NCBI GenBank assembly: GCA_035602605.1
Contig: DATNLZ010000127.1
Location: 9,031-73,030 of the forward strand
Length of the DNA stretch: 64,000 nucleotides
Direction: 5' to 3'
Origin: DASQHY01 sp035602605
GTDB lineage: Bacteria; Acidobacteriota; Terriglobia; Acidiferrales; UBA7541
Shown: positions 1 to 7,815 of the stretch, one piece after another
How the letters are laid out: the number at the start of each line of letters is the position of its first letter
How positions within the stretch are numbered: position 1 is the stretch's first letter
The notes under the pieces: generated by a model
Seen by the model: the letters and a program-made list of their open reading frames with translations, nothing else
Told to the model about the DNA's origin: nothing
The model's database searches: none
Made by a program: the position numbers and the translations under genes

Positions 1-1
1 A

Positions 2-898
2 GCGGGCGGCAGCAGCGCAAAACGCATCCACCGCTTAGAGAATGCCCAGCGTATTTTCGCGAAAAGCGGAATCGAGACTGAGTTAAAAGCCACCAGTGCC
101 GCCGGAGACGCCACCCAACTAGCGTCGCGGGCAGTTCGCGATGGTCACGACATGGTAATCGTCTGCGGCGGCGACGGTACCATGAACGAAGCGGTGAATG
201 GCGTGGCCTCCGAACCAGGAGGACGGGACGTGCCTATGGCACTCCTTCCCTGCGGAACCGCAAACGTCCTCGCGAAAGAGTTGGGCCTGCCGTGGAACAT
301 ACCGCGAGCGGCCGAATTGATTTTGGGCGGGACGCCGCGACAGATCGCGCTCGGCCTTGCGGTTCCGCTCGATAACCAGTGCGCGCAACGCTATTTTATT
401 TGTGTTGCGGGCGCGGGGCCTGACGGAGAAATTGTCTATCGCGTGAAGCCCGAAATCAAAAAACGCGCGGGAATCATCGCTTATTGGTTTGAAGGGTTCC
501 GCCAGCTGGGTAAGTACACCTTCCCGCGTTTCCGTGCTCACAGTAATGAGCGAGGGCTCGATGCAACGCTGATCATCGTAGGGCGTACAAAGCATTACGG
601 CGGGCCTTTTCGCATCACCACCCAGGCAGATCTTTTTGAGGATTCTTTCGAGTTGGCCGCACTGACAACCCAGAGCGCGGCACGGTACCTCAGCTATTTG
701 CCGATGCTGTGGCTGAACAAACTTCGAACCCAGAACGACGTACATTTCTGGAAGGCCGCCTCAATACGGTGCACCGCGGGTGAAGGAAAAACCATTTACG
801 CGCAAGTGGACGGCGAGTCGCTGTGCCGCCTGCCAGTGGAGTTCCGCATTGTCCCACGAGCGCTGACGCTGGTTGTCCCGCCAGCCGTGGCGAAGTAA
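2..898 (+). CDS. Diacylglycerol kinase-family lipid kinase (5' end outside window)
   Basis: The frame is open from base 2, so the start lies left of the window; 298 residues remain. The family phosphorylates membrane lipids (diacylglycerol, sphingosine-like or phosphatidylglycerol-like acceptors) with ATP at the cytosolic membrane face. The nucleotide-binding signature CGGDGTMNEAVNG is intact about 54 residues in and is followed by LPCGTANVLAKEL, the second conserved motif of the DAGK catalytic domain. The C-terminal half is β-rich with a QVDGES segment, as in YegS/DgkB-type enzymes. The next gene starts 8 bases after its stop, so the two are probably cotranscribed. The lipid substrate cannot be told from sequence. 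Confidence 0.9.
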   Translation, partial: AGGSSAKRIHRLENAQRIFAKSGIETELKATSAAGDATQLASRAVRDGHDMVIVCGGDGTMNEAVNGVASEPGGRDVPMALLPCGTANVLAKELGLPWNIPRAAELILGGTPRQIALGLAVPLDNQCAQRYFICVAGAGPDGEIVYRVKPEIKKRAGIIAYWFEGFRQLGKYTFPRFRAHSNERGLDATLIIVGRTKHYGGPFRITTQADLFEDSFELAALTTQSAARYLSYLPMLWLNKLRTQNDVHFWKAASIRCTAGEGKTIYAQVDGESLCRLPVEFRIVPRALTLVVPPAVAK

Positions 899-906
899 AG
901 GTACAC

Positions 907-1893
907 GTGGAACCCTTTACCCATATTCTGGCCTCCTGGGCACTTGCGCGCGCCGGCCTGAAACGGGCGACGCCACTGGCCACTCCGATGATCATCACTG
1001 CCGGCCTCGCCGCCGATCTCGATTGGGCAGCCTATTGGGCTGGCCCGCAGTCTTTTTTGACTGGCCATCGAACGTTTTGTCACTCGATGCTTGGCGCGCT
1101 GACGATCGCCGTCGTGGTTGCTGGCATATTTTGGTTAATTGGGAGAAGGTATTCGGGTGCCCAGGTTTCATTACGCGGTGCCCTGATGGTTTGTATAGTT
1201 GGCGCCACATCCCACCTGCTCATCGATTTCAGTAATCCCTGGGGTCTGAAGCTGTTCTGGCCTTTTACCGGAAAATGGGTAGCCTGGGATTTGTTGGATG
1301 AAGTAGATCCATGGGTTCTAGCAATTCTTTTGTCCAGCTTTCTGCTTCCCGGACTGTTTCGTCTGGTCGGGGAAGAAATCGGTACCCGAAAAAAAAGCGG
1401 TGAGGTTACTGCGGCAATCGTCGCGGTTGTCCTTGTGGCTGGCTATATTGGCGGACGAGTGGCTCTACACCAGGGCGCCATGGCGATCCTTCAGTCGCGC
1501 CTTTACCACCGTGAAGTTCCGAAGGCAGTTGGCGCTTTTCCTCATTCAGGGTCGCCGTTCACTTGGTCCGGCGTAGTCGAAACAGAAAGCGCCCTTTACG
1601 TCGTGGAAGTTTCGACTCTCGGAGGCGCGCCGTTTGATCCCGATGGGGCTAAGGCGCAATACAAGCCCGAGCCTTCGGCGGCGTTGGAAAGCGCGAGAAA
1701 CTCGCGCATCGGGGCTGACTTCTTGAAATTTGCACGGTTTCCGAAGGCCACGGTAGAACCTACGGAAACGGGATATAGGGTTAAATTCAGCGATTTACGT
1801 TTTACAGGTTCACGCTCAAGCCGTCTGAACCTAATCGCAGTGATTGATCTTGACCGCCAAGCGAAGGTGCTACATGAAGAGCTTCTGTTTTGA
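907..1893 (+). CDS. YdjM-type inner-membrane metal-dependent hydrolase (DUF457)
   Basis: A 328-residue membrane protein of the YdjM/LexA-regulated DUF457 family (PF04307). The family signature is visible: an N-terminal H-x-L-x-S segment (FTHILASWALARAG), DLDWAAYW, GHRTFCHSMLG and HLLIDFSNPWGLKLF, whose His and Asp residues are the presumed metal ligands. Several hydrophobic helices follow, then a soluble C-terminal region of about 150 residues. I chose the GTG at 907 because AAAGG lies 5 bases upstream and the conserved N-terminus begins right there; the longer open frame from 823 overlaps the lipid kinase gene. Family members are linked to phospholipid or stress functions, but no reaction is firmly established. 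Confidence 0.85.
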   Translation: MEPFTHILASWALARAGLKRATPLATPMIITAGLAADLDWAAYWAGPQSFLTGHRTFCHSMLGALTIAVVVAGIFWLIGRRYSGAQVSLRGALMVCIVGATSHLLIDFSNPWGLKLFWPFTGKWVAWDLLDEVDPWVLAILLSSFLLPGLFRLVGEEIGTRKKSGEVTAAIVAVVLVAGYIGGRVALHQGAMAILQSRLYHREVPKAVGAFPHSGSPFTWSGVVETESALYVVEVSTLGGAPFDPDGAKAQYKPEPSAALESARNSRIGADFLKFARFPKATVEPTETGYRVKFSDLRFTGSRSSRLNLIAVIDLDRQAKVLHEELLF

Positions 1894-1959
1894 AGAGCTC
1901 GCCAAAAACCGATCGAACACGCGAGAATGATGTGCCAGGCATCTAAAAACGAGCACTTG

Positions 1960-2565
1960 CTAAACCGGCTGATTTTCGGCGGGGAAAAATCTGCGCTTGA
2001 CGACATAGATTACAAGAACCAGCACCACGGCGATCACTGTGACAACTAACTTGTGATCTGCAAGGTAGTGTTCAGCGGCCCGTCCGTAGCGAATTGCCAG
2101 ATATCCCTCACCAAAGTAGCGCAGCCCGCGGGCGAGCAGCAGGGCGACTACAAACGTACGGATCGGCACGCTAAAAACACCCGCCGCGAGAACAAAAAAT
2201 TTAAAAGGTGTTGGCGGAGGCAGCATCGCAGCTCCAAACACACTCAGGAATTCATTCCGAGCAAGCCATGCCCTGATTTTGCCGGCATTCCTACCCGCTT
2301 TGCGGCGAAAAACCGCTTTCCCGCTCTTGCGCGCGAGATAATAAAGCAGGACGCAGCCGCCTACCGACCCTAGTGTCGCCATAAGCGCGTAGTACGGCAT
2401 GCGCGCGGGGTTTTCGATGGAAAAATCGATGACCAACAAATCATTGACTACAGGAAACGTGAGCACTGACGAATCGAGAAAAGCAACAATAAATAATCCA
2501 ATTCCACCGAGGGATGAAACCATGCCCAGCAAGGCTGTGCGGATTTTGGCGAGAGTCATCTTCAT
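1960..2565 (-). CDS. VTT-domain (DedA/YqaA-like) membrane protein
   Basis: A 201-residue integral membrane protein with the SNARE-associated VTT domain. It shows an N-terminal helix with FLDSSVLTFPVVNDLLVI, a glycine-rich helix (ALMATLGSVGGCVLLYYLARKSG), the conserved amphipathic stretch MLPPPTPFKFFVLAAG and two C-terminal helices. Members of this superfamily are lipid scramblases or undecaprenyl-phosphate flippases. The YqaA-like branch is uncharacterised, so only the fold is called. It starts about 11 bases after the bioB stop on the same strand and is probably cotranscribed with it. There is no good Shine-Dalgarno; TTG at 2568 or ATG at 2559 are alternative starts. Confidence 0.85.
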   Translation of the reverse strand: MKMTLAKIRTALLGMVSSLGGIGLFIVAFLDSSVLTFPVVNDLLVIDFSIENPARMPYYALMATLGSVGGCVLLYYLARKSGKAVFRRKAGRNAGKIRAWLARNEFLSVFGAAMLPPPTPFKFFVLAAGVFSVPIRTFVVALLLARGLRYFGEGYLAIRYGRAAEHYLADHKLVVTVIAVVLVLVIYVVKRRFFPAENQPV

Positions 2566-2576
2566 CAATTTTGCGT

Positions 2577-3554
2577 TCAGGACGCACGAGACTCCATCGG
2601 CTTTAGACCTAGATCGCGGAGCAACACTTCGTCTTCGCTGGGTGCTGGATTTGGCGTTGTCAAGAGCTTATCGCCAACGAAAATTGAATTTGCTCCCGCA
2701 AGGAAACACAGAGTCACCGCTTCCGCAGAAAGCTGCTGCCTTCCCGCCGCAAGACGCACCATCGACGCCGGCATCAAGATGCGCGCAGTAGCGATGGCAC
2801 GAACCATTTCCGTTGGATTCAGCGCGGGTTGCGACGCGAGCGGCGTGCCCGCAACACGGACAAGCATATTGATTGGCACACTCTCCGGATGTGGCCGAAG
2901 TGATGCAAGCTGCTGCAACAGCGCCACACGATCGCCTACCGACTCCCCCATGCCCAAGATCCCTCCGCAACAAACCATGATTCCCGCCTTGCGCACCGCG
3001 GCAATCGTGTTTAGACGGTCTTCGTAGTGACGCGTTGTGATAATCGCACCATAAAATTCCGGCGAGGTGTCCAGATTGTGATTGTACGCGGTGAGCCCTG
3101 CCCCTTTAAGCCGTCGCGCCTGCTCTTGGTTGAGCATGCCTAAGGTGCAGCAAACTTCCAGTCCAAGTTCGGACACGCCCCGAACCATCCGCAGCACAGT
3201 TTCGAATTCCAGGCCTTCAGGAGCTTGTCGCCAGGCCGCTCCCATGCAGAAGCGGGTTATGCCGCGCTCGGCTGCTTGGCGCGCTTGCCCGATCACGTGC
3301 TCCGGATCAAGCAAATCCTGGCGTCCCACTCCGGCATCGTAATGCGCGCTCTGCGGACAATAGCCGCAATCCTCCGGGCACCCCCCGGTCTTGATGGACA
3401 GCAATTGGCACGTCTGGACTTCGTCAGGGCGATGATGGGCGCGGTGGACCTGCTGCGCGTGGAAAATCAGTTCGGTTAACGCTAGGCCATAGATCTCCGC
3501 AACTTCGTTGCGAGTCCAATCATGGCGAGCGGTTGTCATTTGAAGCGTGGACAT
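2577..3554 (-). CDS. bioB: Biotin synthase
   Basis: Radical-SAM enzyme that inserts sulfur into dethiobiotin to make biotin. The radical-SAM cluster motif CPEDCGYC sits in the canonical context LLSIKTGGCPEDCGYCPQSA, and YNHNLDTSPEFY and GGILGMGE are also typical. I chose ATG at 3554 (325 residues), which has GGAG just upstream and places TTARHDWTRNEV at the usual N-terminus. The frame extends to a TTG at 3632, but that adds 26 residues with no family match. No other bio genes lie in the window. The VTT-domain gene follows directly. Confidence 0.93.
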   Translation of the reverse strand: MSTLQMTTARHDWTRNEVAEIYGLALTELIFHAQQVHRAHHRPDEVQTCQLLSIKTGGCPEDCGYCPQSAHYDAGVGRQDLLDPEHVIGQARQAAERGITRFCMGAAWRQAPEGLEFETVLRMVRGVSELGLEVCCTLGMLNQEQARRLKGAGLTAYNHNLDTSPEFYGAIITTRHYEDRLNTIAAVRKAGIMVCCGGILGMGESVGDRVALLQQLASLRPHPESVPINMLVRVAGTPLASQPALNPTEMVRAIATARILMPASMVRLAAGRQQLSAEAVTLCFLAGANSIFVGDKLLTTPNPAPSEDEVLLRDLGLKPMESRAS

Positions 3555-3930
3555 GTGCTCCAGCACTGTGAATTCCGAGGCCTTCCACGGTGATGATTTC
3601 CGGCACGAATCATGCTGCCAAGTCAACGTCAAGCTGTTGATGCTATCAGAATCAAGACAGCCATTAACGCAAAAGTTGCCGCGAAGCCAGAAGTTGTTCG
3701 GGGCTCATCGATCGCCGGCAGTTTGACCATGTCTCCAATGCATGTTATAAACTCGGGGTTTCTGCCGACCGTGCAGGGCGTCGTGTTCGTGTGTGTCTCG
3801 CGGAAGGGAACGTTTCCGGGGAAATTGCGTTGAGAAGGTGCGTGGTGAAGTCGCTTGTAAAGTCTCGCGCGTGACATAAGCGTCTGACCAATCGTCAATC
3901 CGAAATTAAACAGCTCACGGAGGAGTTCTT
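3555..3930. other. Divergent intergenic region between bioB and hppA
   Basis: About 375 bases separate the two divergent genes. The only clear signal is a strong Shine-Dalgarno (GGAGGAG, 3919-3925) six bases before the pyrophosphatase ATG. No BirA-like operator, riboswitch or small gene was recognised here. Short open frames in this stretch have no start signal or family resemblance. Confidence 0.6.
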
Positions 3931-6405
3931 ATGCGCACTTGGCTCGCAACGGCCTGCGCCACAGGATGTCGAGTTACGAAAAAATGCGCTGCTCTCGCGA
4001 CCATCGCTCTGGTTGCTGCTAGCGCTGCCCTGGCGCGTGCTACCGAAGAAATCCCCGGCGGCGAGGCCGGCCTGAAGCTCCCGAATCTTTCGGAGGTTCA
4101 GTTTCTCGGCGTCGATGGTCACAAACTGCTGACGATTGGAATTTTGTTTTGTCTATTGGGATTGGTTTTCGGGCTGGTCATTTACACGCGTCTCAAAAAC
4201 CTCCCCGTACATCGCGCCATGCGCGAAATCTCTGAGTTGATCTACGAAACCTGCAAAACGTATCTGCTCACTCAGGGCAAATTCCTACTGCTACTGTGGC
4301 TTTTCATCGCCGTGGTCATCGTCCTTTACTTCGGTGTGTTGGCTCCCGTTCCGGATAAACCAGTCAGTACCACTCTTCCTGTCATCCTCCTGTTCAGCCT
4401 CATCGGGATGGGCGGCAGTTTTGGCGTGGCTTGGTTCGGAATACGCGTAAACACGTTTGCGAACTCGCGCACGGCCTTCGCGAGCCTTCGCGGCAAGCCA
4501 TATGAGATTTATCACATCCCCCTTGAGGCTGGCATGAGCATCGGCATGATGCTGATCAGCGTCGAGCTGCTGATGATGTTGATCATTTTGCTTTTTGTTC
4601 CTCGCGACTATGCCGGCCCATGCTTCATCGGATTCGCGATCGGCGAATCGCTGGGCGCCGCCGCGCTGCGCATCGCCGGCGGCATCTTTACAAAGATCGC
4701 GGACATCGGCTCAGACCTCATGAAGATTGTCTTCAAAATTAAAGAAGATGACGCTCGCAATCCCGGAGTCATCGCGGATTGCACGGGCGACAATGCCGGT
4801 GATTCGGTTGGTCCAAGCGCCGACGGCTTTGAAACGTATGGCGTCACCGGTGTCGCGCTGATTACGTTCATTCTGCTGGCAGTCAAGGATCCGACGGTGC
4901 AGGTGCAATTGCTCGTGTGGATCTTTGTGATGCGCATCATGATGCTGGTTGCCAGCGCAGCCGCATATTTTATCAACGGCGCCATTGCCAAGGCACGTTA
5001 CGGCACTGCCGAAGAAATGAATTTCGAGGCGCCGCTCACTTCGCTTGTTTGGATTACTTCGGCGGTTTCCATCGCGTTGACCTACGTCATATCTTCGCAG
5101 ATTATTCCCACCCTAAGCGGCGACACAACGCAGTGGTGGAAACTGGCGACAATCATCTCTTGCGGCACACTCGCTGGCGCGGTCATTCCAGAGCTTGTCA
5201 AAGTTTTTACTTCTACCGAGTCTCGTCACGTCAAAGAAGTTGTTTCTTCGGCGCGCGAGGGTGGAGCGTCTCTCGGAATCCTGTCGGGCTTTGTCGCCGG
5301 AAATTTTTCCGCCTATTACATTGGCCTCGCGATGGTTGTCCTTATGTCCGCCAGCTACTTAATCGCGTTGCAGGGCTTGGGCAACTTGATGATCGCCGCA
5401 CCGGTGTTTGCGTTCGGCCTTGTGGCGTTTGGCTTCCTGGGCATGGGCCCGGTAACTATTGCGGTCGATTCCTACGGCCCGGTTACCGATAACGCGCAAT
5501 CCGTCTATGAACTTTCGCTGATCGAGCAAGTCCCGAACATAAGCCAGGAGCTAAAAAGAGATTTCAACATTGACGTGCGCTTTGAGCGCGCCAAAGACCT
5601 GCTCGAGGCTAACGACGGCGCTGGCAATACCTTCAAGGCCACCGCCAAACCAGTCCTGATTGGGACCGCGGTGGTCGGCGCCACGACCATGATCTTTTCC
5701 ATCATCATGGCGCTGACACACGGCCTCGCCGATAATGTTGACAAGCTCTCGCTGCTGCATGCCCCATTCGTGCTGGGCCTGATCACCGGCGGCGCGATGA
5801 TTTATTGGTTTACAGGCGCCTCGACGCAAGCCGTGACCACCGGCGCGTATCGCGCGGTCGAGTTTATCAAGGCCAACATTCGCCTGGAGAGCGCCGAAAA
5901 AGCATCTGTCGCCGACAGCAAGAAAGTGGTCGAGATCTGCACGCAATACGCGCAGAAAGGCATGCTCAACATTTTCATCGCGGTATTCTTCGCCACGCTG
6001 GCTTTTGCGTTTGTCGAGCCATTCTTTTTCATCGGATACCTGATGTCGATCGCTGTGTTCGGACTGTACCAGGCAATTTTTATGGCTAACGCCGGCGGCG
6101 CGTGGGACAACGCGAAAAAAATTGTCGAAGTTGAGCTTAAACAAAAAGGTACTCCCTTGCATGACGCCACAGTCGTGGGTGACACTGTTGGCGACCCCTT
6201 CAAAGACACTTCATCGGTAGCTTTGAACCCCGTCATCAAGTTCACGACGCTGTTCGGCCTTCTCGCCGTCGAGCTCGCTGTTCGACTCACAAGCTCCCAG
6301 GGCAGCTACTTGACACACGCTCTCGCGGCAGCCTTTTTCCTCGTATCTTTCGTTTTTGTGTATCGCTCGTTCTACTCCATGCGGATTGTGCGTCTCGCGG
6401 AATAA
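3931..6405 (+). CDS. hppA: Membrane-bound ion-translocating pyrophosphatase (divergent type)
   Basis: Couples hydrolysis of pyrophosphate to pumping of H+ (or Na+) across the cytoplasmic membrane; 824 residues with about 16 hydrophobic helices. Family motifs are present: EDDARNPGVIADCTGDNAGD (substrate-binding loop), GGAWDNAKK and VVGDTVGDPFKDTSS near the C-terminus. The Asp-rich loop is unusual: GDNAGDSVGPSADGFE, where classical enzymes read GDNVGDCAGMAADLFE. In GNTFKAT a lysine occupies the position that is Ala in K+-dependent enzymes, so a K+-independent pump is predicted. An extra signal-like N-terminus (residues 1-38, ending SAALARA) precedes the first conserved helix. It may belong to the divergent Na+-regulated H+-pumping subfamily; that is inference. 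Confidence 0.93.
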   Translation: MRTWLATACATGCRVTKKCAALATIALVAASAALARATEEIPGGEAGLKLPNLSEVQFLGVDGHKLLTIGILFCLLGLVFGLVIYTRLKNLPVHRAMREISELIYETCKTYLLTQGKFLLLLWLFIAVVIVLYFGVLAPVPDKPVSTTLPVILLFSLIGMGGSFGVAWFGIRVNTFANSRTAFASLRGKPYEIYHIPLEAGMSIGMMLISVELLMMLIILLFVPRDYAGPCFIGFAIGESLGAAALRIAGGIFTKIADIGSDLMKIVFKIKEDDARNPGVIADCTGDNAGDSVGPSADGFETYGVTGVALITFILLAVKDPTVQVQLLVWIFVMRIMMLVASAAAYFINGAIAKARYGTAEEMNFEAPLTSLVWITSAVSIALTYVISSQIIPTLSGDTTQWWKLATIISCGTLAGAVIPELVKVFTSTESRHVKEVVSSAREGGASLGILSGFVAGNFSAYYIGLAMVVLMSASYLIALQGLGNLMIAAPVFAFGLVAFGFLGMGPVTIAVDSYGPVTDNAQSVYELSLIEQVPNISQELKRDFNIDVRFERAKDLLEANDGAGNTFKATAKPVLIGTAVVGATTMIFSIIMALTHGLADNVDKLSLLHAPFVLGLITGGAMIYWFTGASTQAVTTGAYRAVEFIKANIRLESAEKASVADSKKVVEICTQYAQKGMLNIFIAVFFATLAFAFVEPFFFIGYLMSIAVFGLYQAIFMANAGGAWDNAKKIVEVELKQKGTPLHDATVVGDTVGDPFKDTSSVALNPVIKFTTLFGLLAVELAVRLTSSQGSYLTHALAAAFFLVSFVFVYRSFYSMRIVRLAE

Positions 6406-6451
6406 TTGGCGCAACCACCAGCGAGGGGCTCGCGGAATGAACACCCGACGG

Positions 6452-6463
6452 CACGGCGCCGTG
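6452..6463. other. 12-bp palindrome between convergent genes
   Basis: CACGGCGCCGTG is a perfect palindrome in the 78-base gap between the convergent pyrophosphatase and DUF1501 genes. It could form a short stem, but no T-tract follows on either strand, so it is not called a terminator. Confidence 0.3.
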
Positions 6464-6483
6464 TCTCTATACAGGTTCGGGGT

Positions 6484-7731
6484 TTAAATCTTCAGCAAAC
6501 CTGGAAATTTTGCAGAGTCGTTTGCGAAACCCGGGAAGACGGTCTTCAAATCATTACAGCCGACGTGCCGCCGGATGACTTCGCCAAGCACCGAGCGAAA
6601 GTCCGTAGTAAGTGCGAGGTCACGCCGCTCATAAAGCTGATGTTCGTCAAGACCCGGCCACTTCCCATATACTTTCCCACCCTGGACGCCACCGCCCATC
6701 ACGAACATGCAGTTGGCGTGGCCGTGGTCGGTTCCGCGATTGCCGTTTTCGTGTGCGGTGCGCCCGAACTCCGACATCGTGACGAACACAATATTTTCCA
6801 TCCGATCACCCATATCTTGATGGAACGCCGCAAGTCCCTGCCCTAAGTCGCGCAACAGGTTCGCGAGCTGCCCCTGCGCGCCGCCTTCATTCACGTGGTT
6901 ATCCCAGCCGCCGCAATCGACGAACATCACCTCGACACCGATATTCGATTTCAGCAGTTGTCCCACTTGTTGCAGGCTTTGTCCCAGGCGGCTCTTCGTA
7001 TACTCCGCCCCATGCTCAGGTTGGAGTTTGCTCGGATTGGCCTTTCGCAACAAATCGATCGCTTCAAACGTTTCGGTGCCGGTACCACGCAGAGCTTTGT
7101 CGACGGTCTGCGCGTAGAGCGCTTCAAACCCGCCCTCGACCATCGCGGATTGCGACACGACCTGAAACTGCTTTACGTCCGGCAACGCGATTGCCGGAGC
7201 CCCGCCGCGCAGCGTCCGTGGCAAATTCGCGCCCATTGCCACTGCGCGGAAGGGCGACGCAGTCGTTTCCGGCATGGCTTCGAGCGCCCGGTTTAGCCAT
7301 CCATCCTCAGTCGCCTTAACCCCGGGGGTCCCCGACTCCATAAAATCTTGTGCGTCAAAGTGCGAGCGGGTGGTATCGGGCGAGCCGGCCGCATGCACAA
7401 TGGCCAGCTGCTTCTGATGAAACAGCGGCTCCAGTGGAGCCAGGCTCGGATGCAGCCCGAAGAACCCGTCGAGGTCAATCGCTCCGCCATCCATTCCGCG
7501 CTTTGGCTGCGGTATCGCGATAGATGGACGAATCTTGTAATAGTTGGGCTCGCCAAACGGCACGACAATGTTCAACCCATCGGCCGCGCCGCGTTGAAAC
7601 AGCACAACAAGCTGTTTCTTGTTCGGCATCGGAGTAGCCGCGATGGCGCGCTGCAAAAATGCTGGGATGGTGCTCAGTCCCACCATCACAACTCCGCCAT
7701 TTTTCAGGAAAACACGCCGCGAGACCATCAT
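6484..7731 (-). CDS. DUF1501 protein, Tat-exported
   Basis: A 415-residue DUF1501 protein (alkaline-phosphatase/sulfatase-like fold, function unproven). It begins with a twin-arginine signal, SRRVFLKNGG followed by a hydrophobic stretch, so it should be exported folded. Conserved family pieces include LVVLFQRGAADGLN, HFDAQDFMESG, VDCGGWDNH and MSEFGRTAHENGNRGTDHGH. I chose ATG at 7731 because GGAGG lies 7 bases upstream. The DUF1800 gene lies directly upstream on the same strand, and this pairing is seen widely in acidobacteria and planctomycetes, so the two probably act together at the cell surface. Confidence 0.9.
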   Translation of the reverse strand: MMVSRRVFLKNGGVVMVGLSTIPAFLQRAIAATPMPNKKQLVVLFQRGAADGLNIVVPFGEPNYYKIRPSIAIPQPKRGMDGGAIDLDGFFGLHPSLAPLEPLFHQKQLAIVHAAGSPDTTRSHFDAQDFMESGTPGVKATEDGWLNRALEAMPETTASPFRAVAMGANLPRTLRGGAPAIALPDVKQFQVVSQSAMVEGGFEALYAQTVDKALRGTGTETFEAIDLLRKANPSKLQPEHGAEYTKSRLGQSLQQVGQLLKSNIGVEVMFVDCGGWDNHVNEGGAQGQLANLLRDLGQGLAAFHQDMGDRMENIVFVTMSEFGRTAHENGNRGTDHGHANCMFVMGGGVQGGKVYGKWPGLDEHQLYERRDLALTTDFRSVLGEVIRRHVGCNDLKTVFPGFANDSAKFPGLLKI

Positions 7732-7815
7732 AAGCATTCCTCCGTCCGTCACCTACTCGTTTCGATGCCGCGTTCAAATGGCGAGATGTACTCGTCCGCC
7801 TTGCGGCAAAAATCC

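Noticed and set aside
119..745. 208-codon open frame on the minus strand
   Set aside because: It lies opposite the lipid kinase, whose family motifs are unmistakable; the antisense frame shows no family pattern or start signal.
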